Assembly (NCBI GenBank): GCA_022446965.1
Contig: JAKVBV010000004.1
Span: 1 to 64,000, forward strand
Reading direction: 5' to 3'
Length of the DNA stretch: 64,000 bases
DNA from: Phycisphaerales bacterium
GTDB taxonomy: Bacteria; Planctomycetota; Phycisphaerae; Phycisphaerales; SM1A02
Position numbers and translations under genes: made by a program. Below the pieces are notes generated by a model. That model saw only the letters and a program-made list of their open reading frames with translations. It was not told the origin of the DNA and made no database searches. Of this stretch, positions 36,001-42,991 are shown piece after piece (position 1 is the stretch's first letter; each line of letters starts with the position of its first letter).

Positions 36001-36110
36001 CCGAGCGCATCATCGGTACGGGCGAGGAGTGGATCACGGAAATGAGCACAGGCCAATTGCGTGACCTGCTCACACTGCGTGACGACGCCTTCTCGGGGGT
36101 GGAAGCATGA
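33024..36110 (+). CDS. SNF2-family DEAD/DEAH helicase
   Basis: This 1028-residue protein is a bacterial SNF2 ATPase of the HepA/RapA-like group that remodels protein-DNA complexes. Residues 1-530 are an N-terminal region typical of the planctomycete/actinobacterial SNF2 proteins. The ATPase core follows: [14 protein letters not shown] (Walker A, about 560-573), TTYALVARD, the box DEAQSIKN (about 664), [18 protein letters not shown], and the C-lobe with [34 protein letters not shown] and [11 protein letters not shown]. A partner gene overlaps its stop by 4 bp, the usual arrangement for this family. Confidence 0.93.
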   Translation: [1028 protein letters not shown]

Positions 36111-36967
36111 TTCGCGGTTCCGACGAAGCTCGCGCTCCACGTCCATCGCGTCGTCGCGGCCGACGGTTGCGGCTCAAGATGGAGCAGGACCAACTTCGCG
36201 CCAACGCCTTGTGTGCAGCGTGGATCGACACCGTCACGGCGCTCGTGGGGGAGGCTGCCATGGCGGACGGTTTCACGGCGGCCAAGGAAGGTGCGGTGCG
36301 CAGTCTGGACTTCAGTGCCGGTCGCATTTCCGGTCCAGTCGAAGCTGACGGCGAAGCGCCGCGCAACGTGGCCTTCATCCTGCCGGTGATCGATGATGCG
36401 TCATGGGATGCCCTCGTGGCCGACATGGCCGGGGAGGCTGTGTACACCGCACGACTGCTCGAAGGCCAACTACCGCCGGATCTCGAAGCGCTCTTCAGCC
36501 GTCGTGGTCTTGCCTTGGTCCCGCCACAAGATGACGGTCTCGCTGTGGACGCCGACAAGCGCGTCACCAAGCAGCACTGGCGGCCGGCCGCCGTGGCATG
36601 GTTGGTCGCCGAGCGGCTGACCACCCATCCGCTGGAGTTGCTCACCGTGCGGGGGATGCCGGCAGAAGTTTTGTTGGAGCGATTGCGACACCATCGCACC
36701 CGTCGCAACGCCGACGGTTCCGAGGCGCATCCCCTGGCTCAGATTGATCCGCAATTGATGAAGGGTGAGCCCATCTCCGCGGCGGCGTCAGCGTTCTGGC
36801 GGAGCCCGCATCCTGTCCACGATGTACCCCGCGATGCGCATCCTGAGCACGCCCTGTTGCGGCGACTAGGTGGGTCGAGCCTGGGTGGCAAGTTCCCCCT
36901 CTGTGGCCTGCTGGCGACGATCTACGACGAGATCGCCAGTGAGGCCCGCGATCTGCAGGATCGCTGA
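36107..36967 (+). CDS. SWIM-type partner of the SNF2 helicase, zinc ligands lost
   Basis: The gene next to this kind of SNF2 helicase usually encodes a SWIM zinc-finger protein. This 286-residue product keeps the surrounding features: ALFSRRGLALVPP before the motif, and AAVAWLVAERLTTHPLELLTVRGM after it (about 161-184), which match the 'HxAAVxYLLAE...P..LF.LRG' end of SWIM proteins. The CxC...CxH ligands expected at about 143-160 are absent; the stretch reads LAVDADKRVTKQHWRP with only His157. So it probably does not bind zinc this way. The start overlaps the helicase stop. It is otherwise unassigned, with a basic N-terminus (residues 8-24). Confidence 0.7.
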   Translation: MIRGSDEARAPRPSRRRGRRLRLKMEQDQLRANALCAAWIDTVTALVGEAAMADGFTAAKEGAVRSLDFSAGRISGPVEADGEAPRNVAFILPVIDDASWDALVADMAGEAVYTARLLEGQLPPDLEALFSRRGLALVPPQDDGLAVDADKRVTKQHWRPAAVAWLVAERLTTHPLELLTVRGMPAEVLLERLRHHRTRRNADGSEAHPLAQIDPQLMKGEPISAAASAFWRSPHPVHDVPRDAHPEHALLRRLGGSSLGGKFPLCGLLATIYDEIASEARDLQDR

Positions 36968-37095
36968 ACAGGCGCAAGTCATGCTGGGGCAGGGGATTCC
37001 TCCCAAACCGCATAACCCGCTTAAGTGGCCCTGCATCTGGGTCGATGGATGAGCACGCCACGAGGGTGGAGCCTCGAGGCGGTGAGGAGTTCGCC

Positions 37096-37269
37096 ATGTC
37101 CACGTCCCCTGATGATCGTTTCAAGGACCTTCGCAAGGCCCTGCAGGCGGTCGACGCCGATATCGATGCCGCCCGCAACAAGCGGCAGGCTGACGAATCA
37201 CCCGAGACGGTGCGCCGTCTTGCAACACGTCGAACCGACATCCCGTGGTGGATGAAACAAGCGGGCTGA
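37096..37269 (+). CDS. Small hydrophilic protein, 57 residues
   Basis: The product starts MSTSPDDRFKDLRKAL, is mainly charged helix (about 8-42), and ends DIPWWMKQAG. The start at 37096 is supported by GAGGAG 6 nt upstream. No family is recognised. It lies between the helicase partner and a terminator hairpin, so it may be the last gene of that unit or independent. Confidence 0.55.
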   Translation: MSTSPDDRFKDLRKALQAVDADIDAARNKRQADESPETVRRLATRRTDIPWWMKQAG

Positions 37270-37294
37270 ACACAGCGGATACGCACGAATGACA

Positions 37295-37322
37295 GCAGGC
37301 CTTCCGGAAGGGGAAGGCCTGC
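37295..37322. terminator. Bidirectional hairpin before rplS
   Basis: GCAGGCCTTCC pairs with GGAAGGCCTGC, an 11-bp perfect stem with a 6-nt loop, in the 78-bp gap between the small-protein gene and the convergent rplS. Confidence 0.7.
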
Positions 37323-37347
37323 CGTCGCTGTGTGTTTGGAATTGAGA

Positions 37348-37725
37348 TCAGCTGGTGTGCTTCAAGCCGCGACGCTGATCACGCAGACGACGGGCTTTGC
37401 CCACGCGGCTACGCAGGAAGTACAGCTTGGCTCGACGGGCATCGCCGCGACGGACGACTTCGATCTTGGCGATGCGAGGGGAATGCAGCGGGAAGATCCG
37501 CTCCACACCTTCGTTGGCCACGATGCGACGCACGGTGATCGTGCGGTTGACGCCACGGCCACGCTCGGCGATCAGCACGCCTTGATAGACCTGCACGCGT
37601 TCCTTGTCGCCTTCGATGATGCGAACGTGCACGTCGATCGTGTCACCCACGCTGAACTGCGGAAAGTCAGCTGGGTCACGAAGCTGATCGGCGGTGACGC
37701 CTTCGATGATTGATTGCTTGCTCAT
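37348..37725 (-). CDS. rplS: 50S ribosomal protein L19
   Basis: The 125-residue protein has the L19 pattern: FSVGDTIDVHVRIIEGDKERVQVYQGVLIAERGRG, TITVRRIVANEGVERIFPLHSPRIAKIEVVRRG, and the basic end KLYFLRSRVGKARRL. L19 lies at the 30S-50S interface. It is the third gene of rpsP-trmD-rplS. AAGAAG lies about 10 nt before its ATG. Confidence 0.97.
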   Translation of the reverse strand: MSKQSIIEGVTADQLRDPADFPQFSVGDTIDVHVRIIEGDKERVQVYQGVLIAERGRGVNRTITVRRIVANEGVERIFPLHSPRIAKIEVVRRGDARRAKLYFLRSRVGKARRLRDQRRGLKHTS

Positions 37726-37805
37726 GGTTCTGCTTCTTTCGGTTTCGACCTCGAATGGGTCGTGGCAACTTGAGTCGCTGTGCTCAGGGGTTGCCGTTGA
37801 TGGAA

Positions 37806-38513
37806 TCAGTCTTTGGGGTCTTCACGCAGATCAGGACGTCGTTGCTGTGTGCGTTGTCGTTGTTGTTCTCGTCGCCAGGTGGCGATGGCACCGTGGTCAC
37901 CGCTGAGCAACACTTCGGGCACCTCTCGGTTGTCCCAGACACGAGGTCGTGTGTAGTGCGGCGTATCCAGCAGGGGTGTGCCGTCGTCATCCGTGATCGA
38001 GAACGAGTCTTCTGCAGCGGAGTCATCGTGGCCCAGCGCTCCAGGGAGCAGTCTGGCGATGGTGTCGACCAGCACGAGTGCCGGTAGTTCTCCGCCGGAG
38101 AGCACGTAGTCGCCGATGCTCACTTCTTCGGGCTCGAGTGCGTCGATGACGCGTTCGTCGATGCCTTCGTAGTGGCCGGCGATCAACAGGAGTCGTTCCT
38201 GTCGTGCCAACGACTCGACATGATCTTGTGTGAGTCTCCTTCCTTGCGGCGAGAGCAGCATCCTGTGCGTTCGTCGCGGGTCCTTGTCTTCAACGGCCAG
38301 CACCGCATCGTGCAACGGCTGGCACATCATCACCATGCCTGGTCCGCCACCGAACGGTCGGTCATCCACCTTGTTGTGCTTGTCCCTGGTCCAGTCACGA
38401 ATGTCGTGGACATGAACCTCGAGCAGGCCGCTCTCCCGTGCTCGGCCCACGATGCTCGCATCGAGCGGGCCCGTGAGCATGTCGGGGAACAAGGTCAGGA
38501 TGTCGATCCGCAT
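37806..38513 (-). CDS. trmD: tRNA (guanine-N1)-methyltransferase TrmD
   Basis: TrmD makes m1G37 in tRNAs next to the anticodon, which prevents frameshifting. The 235-residue protein begins MRIDILTLFPDM and has the knot-forming SAM site: GHYEGIDERV (about 105-114) and SIGDYVLSGGELPALVLVDTIARLLPG (about 122-148), with DRPFGGGPGMVM near 47-58. The start is the second-best long-frame ATG but matches the family exactly. Confidence 0.97.
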   Translation of the reverse strand: MRIDILTLFPDMLTGPLDASIVGRARESGLLEVHVHDIRDWTRDKHNKVDDRPFGGGPGMVMMCQPLHDAVLAVEDKDPRRTHRMLLSPQGRRLTQDHVESLARQERLLLIAGHYEGIDERVIDALEPEEVSIGDYVLSGGELPALVLVDTIARLLPGALGHDDSAAEDSFSITDDDGTPLLDTPHYTRPRVWDNREVPEVLLSGDHGAIATWRREQQRQRTQQRRPDLREDPKD

Positions 38514-38532
38514 CGGTGCGGTGCTCTGGGCC

Positions 38533-38802
38533 TCAGCCCTCGAGCTTCTGCCCCGGAGTGGGATCGATGTCCGACCGCTTGAGCAGCGTGCGCACCGTGT
38601 CACTGGGCTGGGCACCAACGCTCAACCAGTACTTGATGCGATCAGCCTTCAGGCTGAGCTGCTTGTCTTCGGGCGCGACCGGATCGAACCAGCCCAGCTC
38701 TTCGATGACCCGCCCGTCACGGGGGGCTCGCTTGTCCATGGCATTGACGCGGTAGAAGGGACGGTGCCGGCGTCCCATGCGCTTCAGTCGCAAAACGACC
38801 AT
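38533..38802 (-). CDS. rpsP: 30S ribosomal protein S16
   Basis: The 89-residue protein starts MVVLRLKRMGRRHRPFYRVNAMDKRAPRDGRVIEELG, the standard S16 sequence. AGGAGGAG is placed 5-8 nt upstream of the ATG at 38802, an unusually strong Shine-Dalgarno site for this window. In most bacteria rpsP is followed by rimM before trmD; here trmD follows directly after a 19-bp gap. Confidence 0.97.
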   Translation of the reverse strand: MVVLRLKRMGRRHRPFYRVNAMDKRAPRDGRVIEELGWFDPVAPEDKQLSLKADRIKYWLSVGAQPSDTVRTLLKRSDIDPTPGQKLEG

Positions 38803-38969
38803 ATGACTCCTCCTGTGCACTGCACGTGGCTCGGTACACCGTCGGCTCGATGCCGACTGCCGTGTCCGGCTCGCTCCGGGAATGGTGCCTGAGTCAAGAG
38901 GCCCCACCGTGGGGAACGAGCTTCGCCGCGTGGACGAACGGAGCATTGTAGCGGAAACACGGATAAACG

Positions 38970-38982
38970 GGGGTCAGACCCC
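38970..38982. repeat. GGGGTCAGACCCC palindrome overlapping a stop codon
   Basis: This is the reverse complement of the box at 46515-46527. Here the minus-strand reading supplies the last Gly-Val and the TGA of the M50 protease gene. Confidence 0.6.
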
Positions 38983-39642
38983 GGCCACGAGCTTGGCCAC
39001 AGTGGCGGTGGCGGCGGCGGCGAGGCCCCAGAACACGCTGAAAGCCCCGGTCATGAAGATGAGCATCAGCACCATGAGTGAGGCGATGCCCGCATTGGGG
39101 TGGCTGCTCAGCCGGCGAATGGGCTCAAAAAGGCCCTCAAGGATGCGCCAGCCGTCCAGTGGCGGCATGGGAAGCAGATTGAACAGGCACAACAAGGCGT
39201 TGATCATGCCGCCGATCGACAGAAAGGTCACGGCGTACGAGGCCATCGGGCCTTCCCACCCAGATCGCATGAGCAGGCCCAGCGCGACGCTACACAGCAG
39301 AAACAGTGCCAAATTCATCGCTGGCCCAGCAGCGGCCACCAGCACGCTGCCCCAGCGCCGGTTGCGAAATCGGGCAGGATTCACGGGCATCACACCCCAG
39401 GCAATCCCCAAGATGGCGAACAACAGCAGTGAGAAGCCGCCCATGTGCACCATCGGGTCAAGGGTCATGCGGCCCAGTTCGCGGGGTGTACCGTCACCTT
39501 GCCGCAGGGCTGCCCAGCCATGAGCCAGCTCATGGAGCACGATCGACCCGATCACGGCCACCGTCCACGAGGCAACGGCAACCGCCCCAGCGGTGCCGCC
39601 GTCATGCCTGTCGAAGATCATGTGTACCCACCATCCGCTCAC
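38974..39642 (-). CDS. Site-2-type intramembrane metalloprotease (M50)
   Basis: The 222-residue membrane protein has about six helices, the zinc motif HELAH (residues 37-41) in the first, and the third ligand in LLPMPPLDGWRIL (Asp near 165). It is the short rhomboid-like M50B form without a PDZ domain. Such enzymes cut membrane proteins; the substrate is unknown. The start is a GTG at 39642 with AGGAGG 6 nt upstream. Its final codons and stop lie within a GGGGTCAGACCCC palindrome. Confidence 0.88.
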   Translation of the reverse strand: MSGWWVHMIFDRHDGGTAGAVAVASWTVAVIGSIVLHELAHGWAALRQGDGTPRELGRMTLDPMVHMGGFSLLLFAILGIAWGVMPVNPARFRNRRWGSVLVAAAGPAMNLALFLLCSVALGLLMRSGWEGPMASYAVTFLSIGGMINALLCLFNLLPMPPLDGWRILEGLFEPIRRLSSHPNAGIASLMVLMLIFMTGAFSVFWGLAAAATATVAKLVAGV

Positions 39643-39977
39643 GGTCGACCTCCTAGGGTGCCGGAAAACCCCTCGTTTTTGAGGGCTGGAGCGGCATGCT
39701 ATCGAAGGTTGGGCGCGTCCATGGCCGGATTGGCCACTTTCTCACTGTCAGGGCGAACTCACCACGGCTGTGGGACATACGAATGGCCATGCAGGCTGTT
39801 GCTGTCACCTCACCGCCGCTGCGCGGACTCACTCGCCTTGGATCCGCGCTTCCGGTGGTGCCGACACCGTGGGAATGCTCGGCTAGAATCGCCACCGCCG
39901 TGGGCCGTACGGTGTCCCGAGTGGGGCGTCTTGGCTTGATCCGGGAGGATTCCGGAGCCCGTACGGCGAGTAGAGCC
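39643..39977. other. Divergent control region between the protease and sigma factor genes
   Basis: These 335 bases hold no convincing gene. They contain the protease Shine-Dalgarno site, a small hairpin (CCCTC-GAGGG near 39668-39683) and the likely promoter of the sigma factor gene at 39861-39889. Confidence 0.4.
39861..39889 (+). promoter_or_regulatory. Possible promoter of the ECF sigma gene
   Basis: CCGACA (39861-39866) and TAGAAT (39884-39889) are separated by exactly 17 bp. The leader would be about 80 nt. Confidence 0.4.
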
Positions 39978-40586
39978 GTGACAGCACCCACCGACGAACA
40001 ACTCATCGAATCGCACTTGGCCGGAGACGCTTCGGCCTTCACCACATTGGTGGAGCGCTACGCCCTTGAGTTGGTCCCGTTCCTGACTCGGCTGACCGGG
40101 TCACGAGCGGCCGCCGAAGACGTCTTCCAGGAGACGTTCCTGCAGGTGCATCAATCAGCCCACACCTTTGATTTGAGCCGTCGATTCCGTCCGTGGATGT
40201 ACACGATCGCGGTCAACAAGGGCCGTGACTGGCACCGCCGCAACAAGCGTCGCAAGGCGTTGTCCTTGTCGGTGCCCGTGGGCGAGGATGGCCGTGACAG
40301 CTTTGTCGACCTGCTGGCCGCCGACACGGCCTCGCCCGACGCCCCCATCAGTGCCAGCGAAGAGGCGGCCAAAGTGAAGCGGGTTGTCGACACCATGCCC
40401 GAACACCAACGCGAGATCATTCTGCTGAGTTATTTCCAGAAGCTCTCGTACAACCAGATTGCCGAGACACTTCGTATTCCACTGGGCACGGTCAAGAGCC
40501 GTCTCCATGCAGCAGTGGCGTCATTCGCCCGCGCGTGGGAAGTGGAATCCGGGTCACAGAAGGAACCTTCCGTTGACACACCCTGA
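39978..40586 (+). CDS. ECF-type RNA polymerase sigma factor
   Basis: The 202-residue protein has sigma region 2 (DEQLIESHLAGDASAFTTLVERY, then TGSRAAAEDVFQETFLQVHQ at about 45-64, RFRPWMYTIAVNKGRDWHRR) and region 4 (about 130-185: MPEHQREIILLSYFQKLSYNQIAETLRIPLGTVKSRLHAAV). The linker is of ordinary length and regions 1 and 3 are absent, so it is an ECF factor. The GTG at 39978 is the only start that fits region 2; its Shine-Dalgarno site is weak. The next gene overlaps its end by 14 bp and is likely its regulator. Confidence 0.9.
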   Translation: MTAPTDEQLIESHLAGDASAFTTLVERYALELVPFLTRLTGSRAAAEDVFQETFLQVHQSAHTFDLSRRFRPWMYTIAVNKGRDWHRRNKRRKALSLSVPVGEDGRDSFVDLLAADTASPDAPISASEEAAKVKRVVDTMPEHQREIILLSYFQKLSYNQIAETLRIPLGTVKSRLHAAVASFARAWEVESGSQKEPSVDTP

Positions 40587-41484
40587 CGATACGGGCACGC
40601 CTGCATTGAGCCCGGCTGATCGAGCCGCGATCGATCACCTTGCTGAAGCAGGATTCAACGAAGACCAACTGCACGGTCTTGACGGCGATGCGCTCACACG
40701 AGCGCACGCCGCTCATTCGTTATTGGGGAACTTGAACAGCTATCCCGATGGTGAACTCTCCGAAGACGACCGCACGACGTTGGTGCATGCCACGATGGCG
40801 AGAATTCGTCGCGAAGAAGACATGCAGCATCAACGGATGCGGCTGCAGCCTGACGACGCTTCCGGCCGAGGCAGCCGAATGCGGTTCCGCCTAGCTGAGT
40901 TCGGCGCTGTCGGTGCCGTTGCCGCCATGGTGGCCGGCGCTGCCGTCCCCATGGCCCATATGGCCAAGGAACGCGCGGTTTCGCTGGGAACGCACCGAAA
41001 CCTGTCTGCGCAGCACGCAGGGATCACATCGTGGGCGACCGCCAACAATGGCCGACTGCCCTCCAGGGCGGTCTCCGAAGGCGTGTCTGACCTCACCGGC
41101 ACGGCCGCGACCCAGTTGGACATTGGTGCGGTGATTGATCACGGCCACTGCCACAAGGGCACGCTGCAGAATCCTCGACGGCCCGGAACCGGTGTCCATG
41201 GATTTTCGGTCATTGTGATGCCCATCTCAGGTGGCTTCTTTGGCGATGCGGAGCTGGTGTTGGTGGGCGACCGCAACCCCGCTCTGGAAGGCCTTCTGGA
41301 TGGCCAGTCATTCGATGAGGCCATCAGCCAGCAGCGATTTCGTCGGCGGCTGACCGACCATCCGGCGGTCCTGTTTGGTGATGGTCGGGTGATTGACGCC
41401 CGTAACGGCACCGTGAAGGGCGATCACGTCTGGAATGTGGACCGGTCCGGTGCCATCGAGCAAGATGTGCTGCTGGTGCACTGA
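40573..41484 (+). CDS. Single-pass membrane protein, likely partner (anti-sigma) of the ECF factor
   Basis: The 303-residue protein starts at TTG 40573 (AAGGA 8 nt upstream), inside the end of the sigma gene. Residues 1-110 are cytoplasmic and helical, one transmembrane helix lies at about 112-135, and the rest is extracytoplasmic. That outer part resembles planctomycete prepilin-like proteins: ITSWATANNGRLPS near the start and HPAVLFGDGRVIDARNG near the end, like the 'H...DG' signature. No zinc HxxxCxxC motif of classical anti-sigma factors is found. The regulator role comes from gene overlap. Confidence 0.62.
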   Translation: MTHPDDTGTPALSPADRAAIDHLAEAGFNEDQLHGLDGDALTRAHAAHSLLGNLNSYPDGELSEDDRTTLVHATMARIRREEDMQHQRMRLQPDDASGRGSRMRFRLAEFGAVGAVAAMVAGAAVPMAHMAKERAVSLGTHRNLSAQHAGITSWATANNGRLPSRAVSEGVSDLTGTAATQLDIGAVIDHGHCHKGTLQNPRRPGTGVHGFSVIVMPISGGFFGDAELVLVGDRNPALEGLLDGQSFDEAISQQRFRRRLTDHPAVLFGDGRVIDARNGTVKGDHVWNVDRSGAIEQDVLLVH

Positions 41485-41522
41485 TCCGGGGTGCTTTCCA
41501 AGCGTCCGGGACCGACAGGGCA

Positions 41523-41551
41523 TTGATTGAGGGGCCCGATGCGGCTATCCT
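41523..41551 (+). promoter_or_regulatory. Promoter of rpmI-rplT
   Basis: TTGATT (41523-41528), a 17-bp spacer and TATCCT (41546-41551) form the best sigma-70-like promoter in the window. It leaves a leader of about 40 nt before the L35 start. Confidence 0.55.
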
Positions 41552-41598
41552 GCTCGACTCGACACATTGAACGTGTGTCAGACAGGAGCTTCTTTGAC

Positions 41599-41883
41599 AT
41601 GCCCAAGAACAAGCCCAACAAGGGTCTGCTCAAGCGCATCCGCATCACCTCCTCCGGGCGGGTGAAGTTTGGACGTGCCTTTGCCCGCCATAAGCGGTCG
41701 CACAAGTCAGGCAAGCTCCTGCGTTCGTATCACCGGAGCGCGTACGCCCATCCGTCGGATGTGCGTCGGGTCGCCGCCTTGCTGCATCGTCGAATCACGG
41801 CCGGTCCGGCCGAGACCTGCTGCAGTTCCTCGTGCGATGCCACCGCCGCGGTGGACACGGCAGAAGAGACGACGGAAGACTGA
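41599..41883 (+). CDS. rpmI: 50S ribosomal protein L35 with a Cys-containing C-terminal extension
   Basis: Residues 1-64 are normal L35 (MPKNKPNKGLLKRIRITSSGR, ARHKRSHKSGKLLR). The protein runs on to 94 residues with the extension ETCCSSSCDATAA and an acidic end (AEETTED); typical L35 has 64-66 residues. The three Cys residues (74, 75, 79) have no partner motif. The infC gene that often lies upstream is absent. Confidence 0.93.
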   Translation: MPKNKPNKGLLKRIRITSSGRVKFGRAFARHKRSHKSGKLLRSYHRSAYAHPSDVRRVAALLHRRITAGPAETCCSSSCDATAAVDTAEETTED

Positions 41884-41992
41884 TTCACGTGTGCCATCGG
41901 GCAAGGTGCCCGGTCGCAGTGACACAGAGTTTGTATTCGACGGGTCGAAGCGGTGACACCATCACCCTCCGATCGAATCAGGAGAGTTCGAC

Positions 41993-42364
41993 ATGCCTCG
42001 CGCACGAAAAGGTGCTGCACGCACCAAGGCCCGCAACCGCATCCTTCGCGAAGCTCGCGGGTACCAGGGAACCAACCGACGTCACAAGCAGCAGGCGCAA
42101 GTCGCGCTGCTGCGTGCGGGCAGCTTCGCCTACCGCGATCGCCGCAACCGCAAGCGTGACTTCCGTCGCCTGTGGATCACCCGTATCTCCGCCGCCTGCC
42201 GCATGCGAAACACGCGCTACAGCCGGTTCATCAACGGGCTTGGTCGCGCCGGTATCGCGCTGAACCGCAAGATGCTCAGCGAGATCGCCATCAGCGATCC
42301 GGCCACGTTCGACACGCTCGTGGAGCAGGCCGAAGCCTCGACCACGGCGCAGGCCGCGGGCTGA
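41993..42364 (+). CDS. rplT: 50S ribosomal protein L20
   Basis: The 123-residue protein has the L20 sequence: PRARKGAARTKARNRILREARGYQG, RDRRNRKRDFRRLWITRISAACR, and LGRAGIALNRKMLSEIAISDP. L20 is needed early in 50S assembly. AGGAGAG lies about 7 nt before the ATG. A 109-nt spacer separates it from rpmI. Confidence 0.97.
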   Translation: MPRARKGAARTKARNRILREARGYQGTNRRHKQQAQVALLRAGSFAYRDRRNRKRDFRRLWITRISAACRMRNTRYSRFINGLGRAGIALNRKMLSEIAISDPATFDTLVEQAEASTTAQAAG

Positions 42365-42373
42365 TTCAACTCA

Positions 42374-42991
42374 ATGGCAGGTCATGGGGACTTCCTGTGG
42401 CAGTTCCTGACCAACCGTGATTCGGTCGGTGCCGTTGCGCCGTCATCGAATGGGCTGGGCCGCGCCATCACCGCGCCGGCTCGTGCTGTGGCCGCGCCAC
42501 GTCGGTGGCTGGAAGTCGGTCCTGGCACGGGCGTCTTCACCAGACAGCTGATCGCCGCCATGGAGGAGGACGATCACCTTGACGTGGTTGAACTCAACGA
42601 CGCATTCTGTGCCGTGCTCGAGCGTGATGTGCTTCCAGCAGCTGGTGACCAGGCCGTGTTGCATGCCGGGTCAATCCTCGATGTGCCACTGCCAGGTGCG
42701 TACGACGCTGTGGTGTGCGGCTTGCCGTTCAACGCATTCCCCACCCATGTGAGCCGGGCCATGGTGCGTCGACTCATCGGCATGCTCAAGCCTGGCGGAA
42801 CGATGTCGTACTTTGAGTACGCAGGTATCCGGCGTGTACGCAGCGTGATAGGCTCGGCCACGCTCAAGCGGGCGATGTTCCGCCACGAGGCCTTTGTCAA
42901 CAGTCTCAAACGGGACATGAAGGGGCGGCGGGATCTTGTCATGATGAACATGCCGCCTGCCTGGGCAGTGCATCTGACCAAGGAACAATGA
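42374..42991 (+). CDS. SAM-dependent lipid N-methyltransferase (PmtA/OlsG-like)
   Basis: The 205-residue protein starts with the family phrase FLTNRDSVGAVAPSSNGLGRA, seen in phospholipid N-methyltransferases of the Rhodobacter type and in OlsG, which methylates ornithine lipids. The SAM site is WLEVGPGTGVFTRQL (about 45-59), followed by VVELNDAFCAVL, and GLPFNAFP as motif IV. It would act at the inner membrane on lipid headgroups. An rRNA target is less likely. Its stop overlaps the next gene by ATGA. Confidence 0.75.
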   Translation: MAGHGDFLWQFLTNRDSVGAVAPSSNGLGRAITAPARAVAAPRRWLEVGPGTGVFTRQLIAAMEEDDHLDVVELNDAFCAVLERDVLPAAGDQAVLHAGSILDVPLPGAYDAVVCGLPFNAFPTHVSRAMVRRLIGMLKPGGTMSYFEYAGIRRVRSVIGSATLKRAMFRHEAFVNSLKRDMKGRRDLVMMNMPPAWAVHLTKEQ

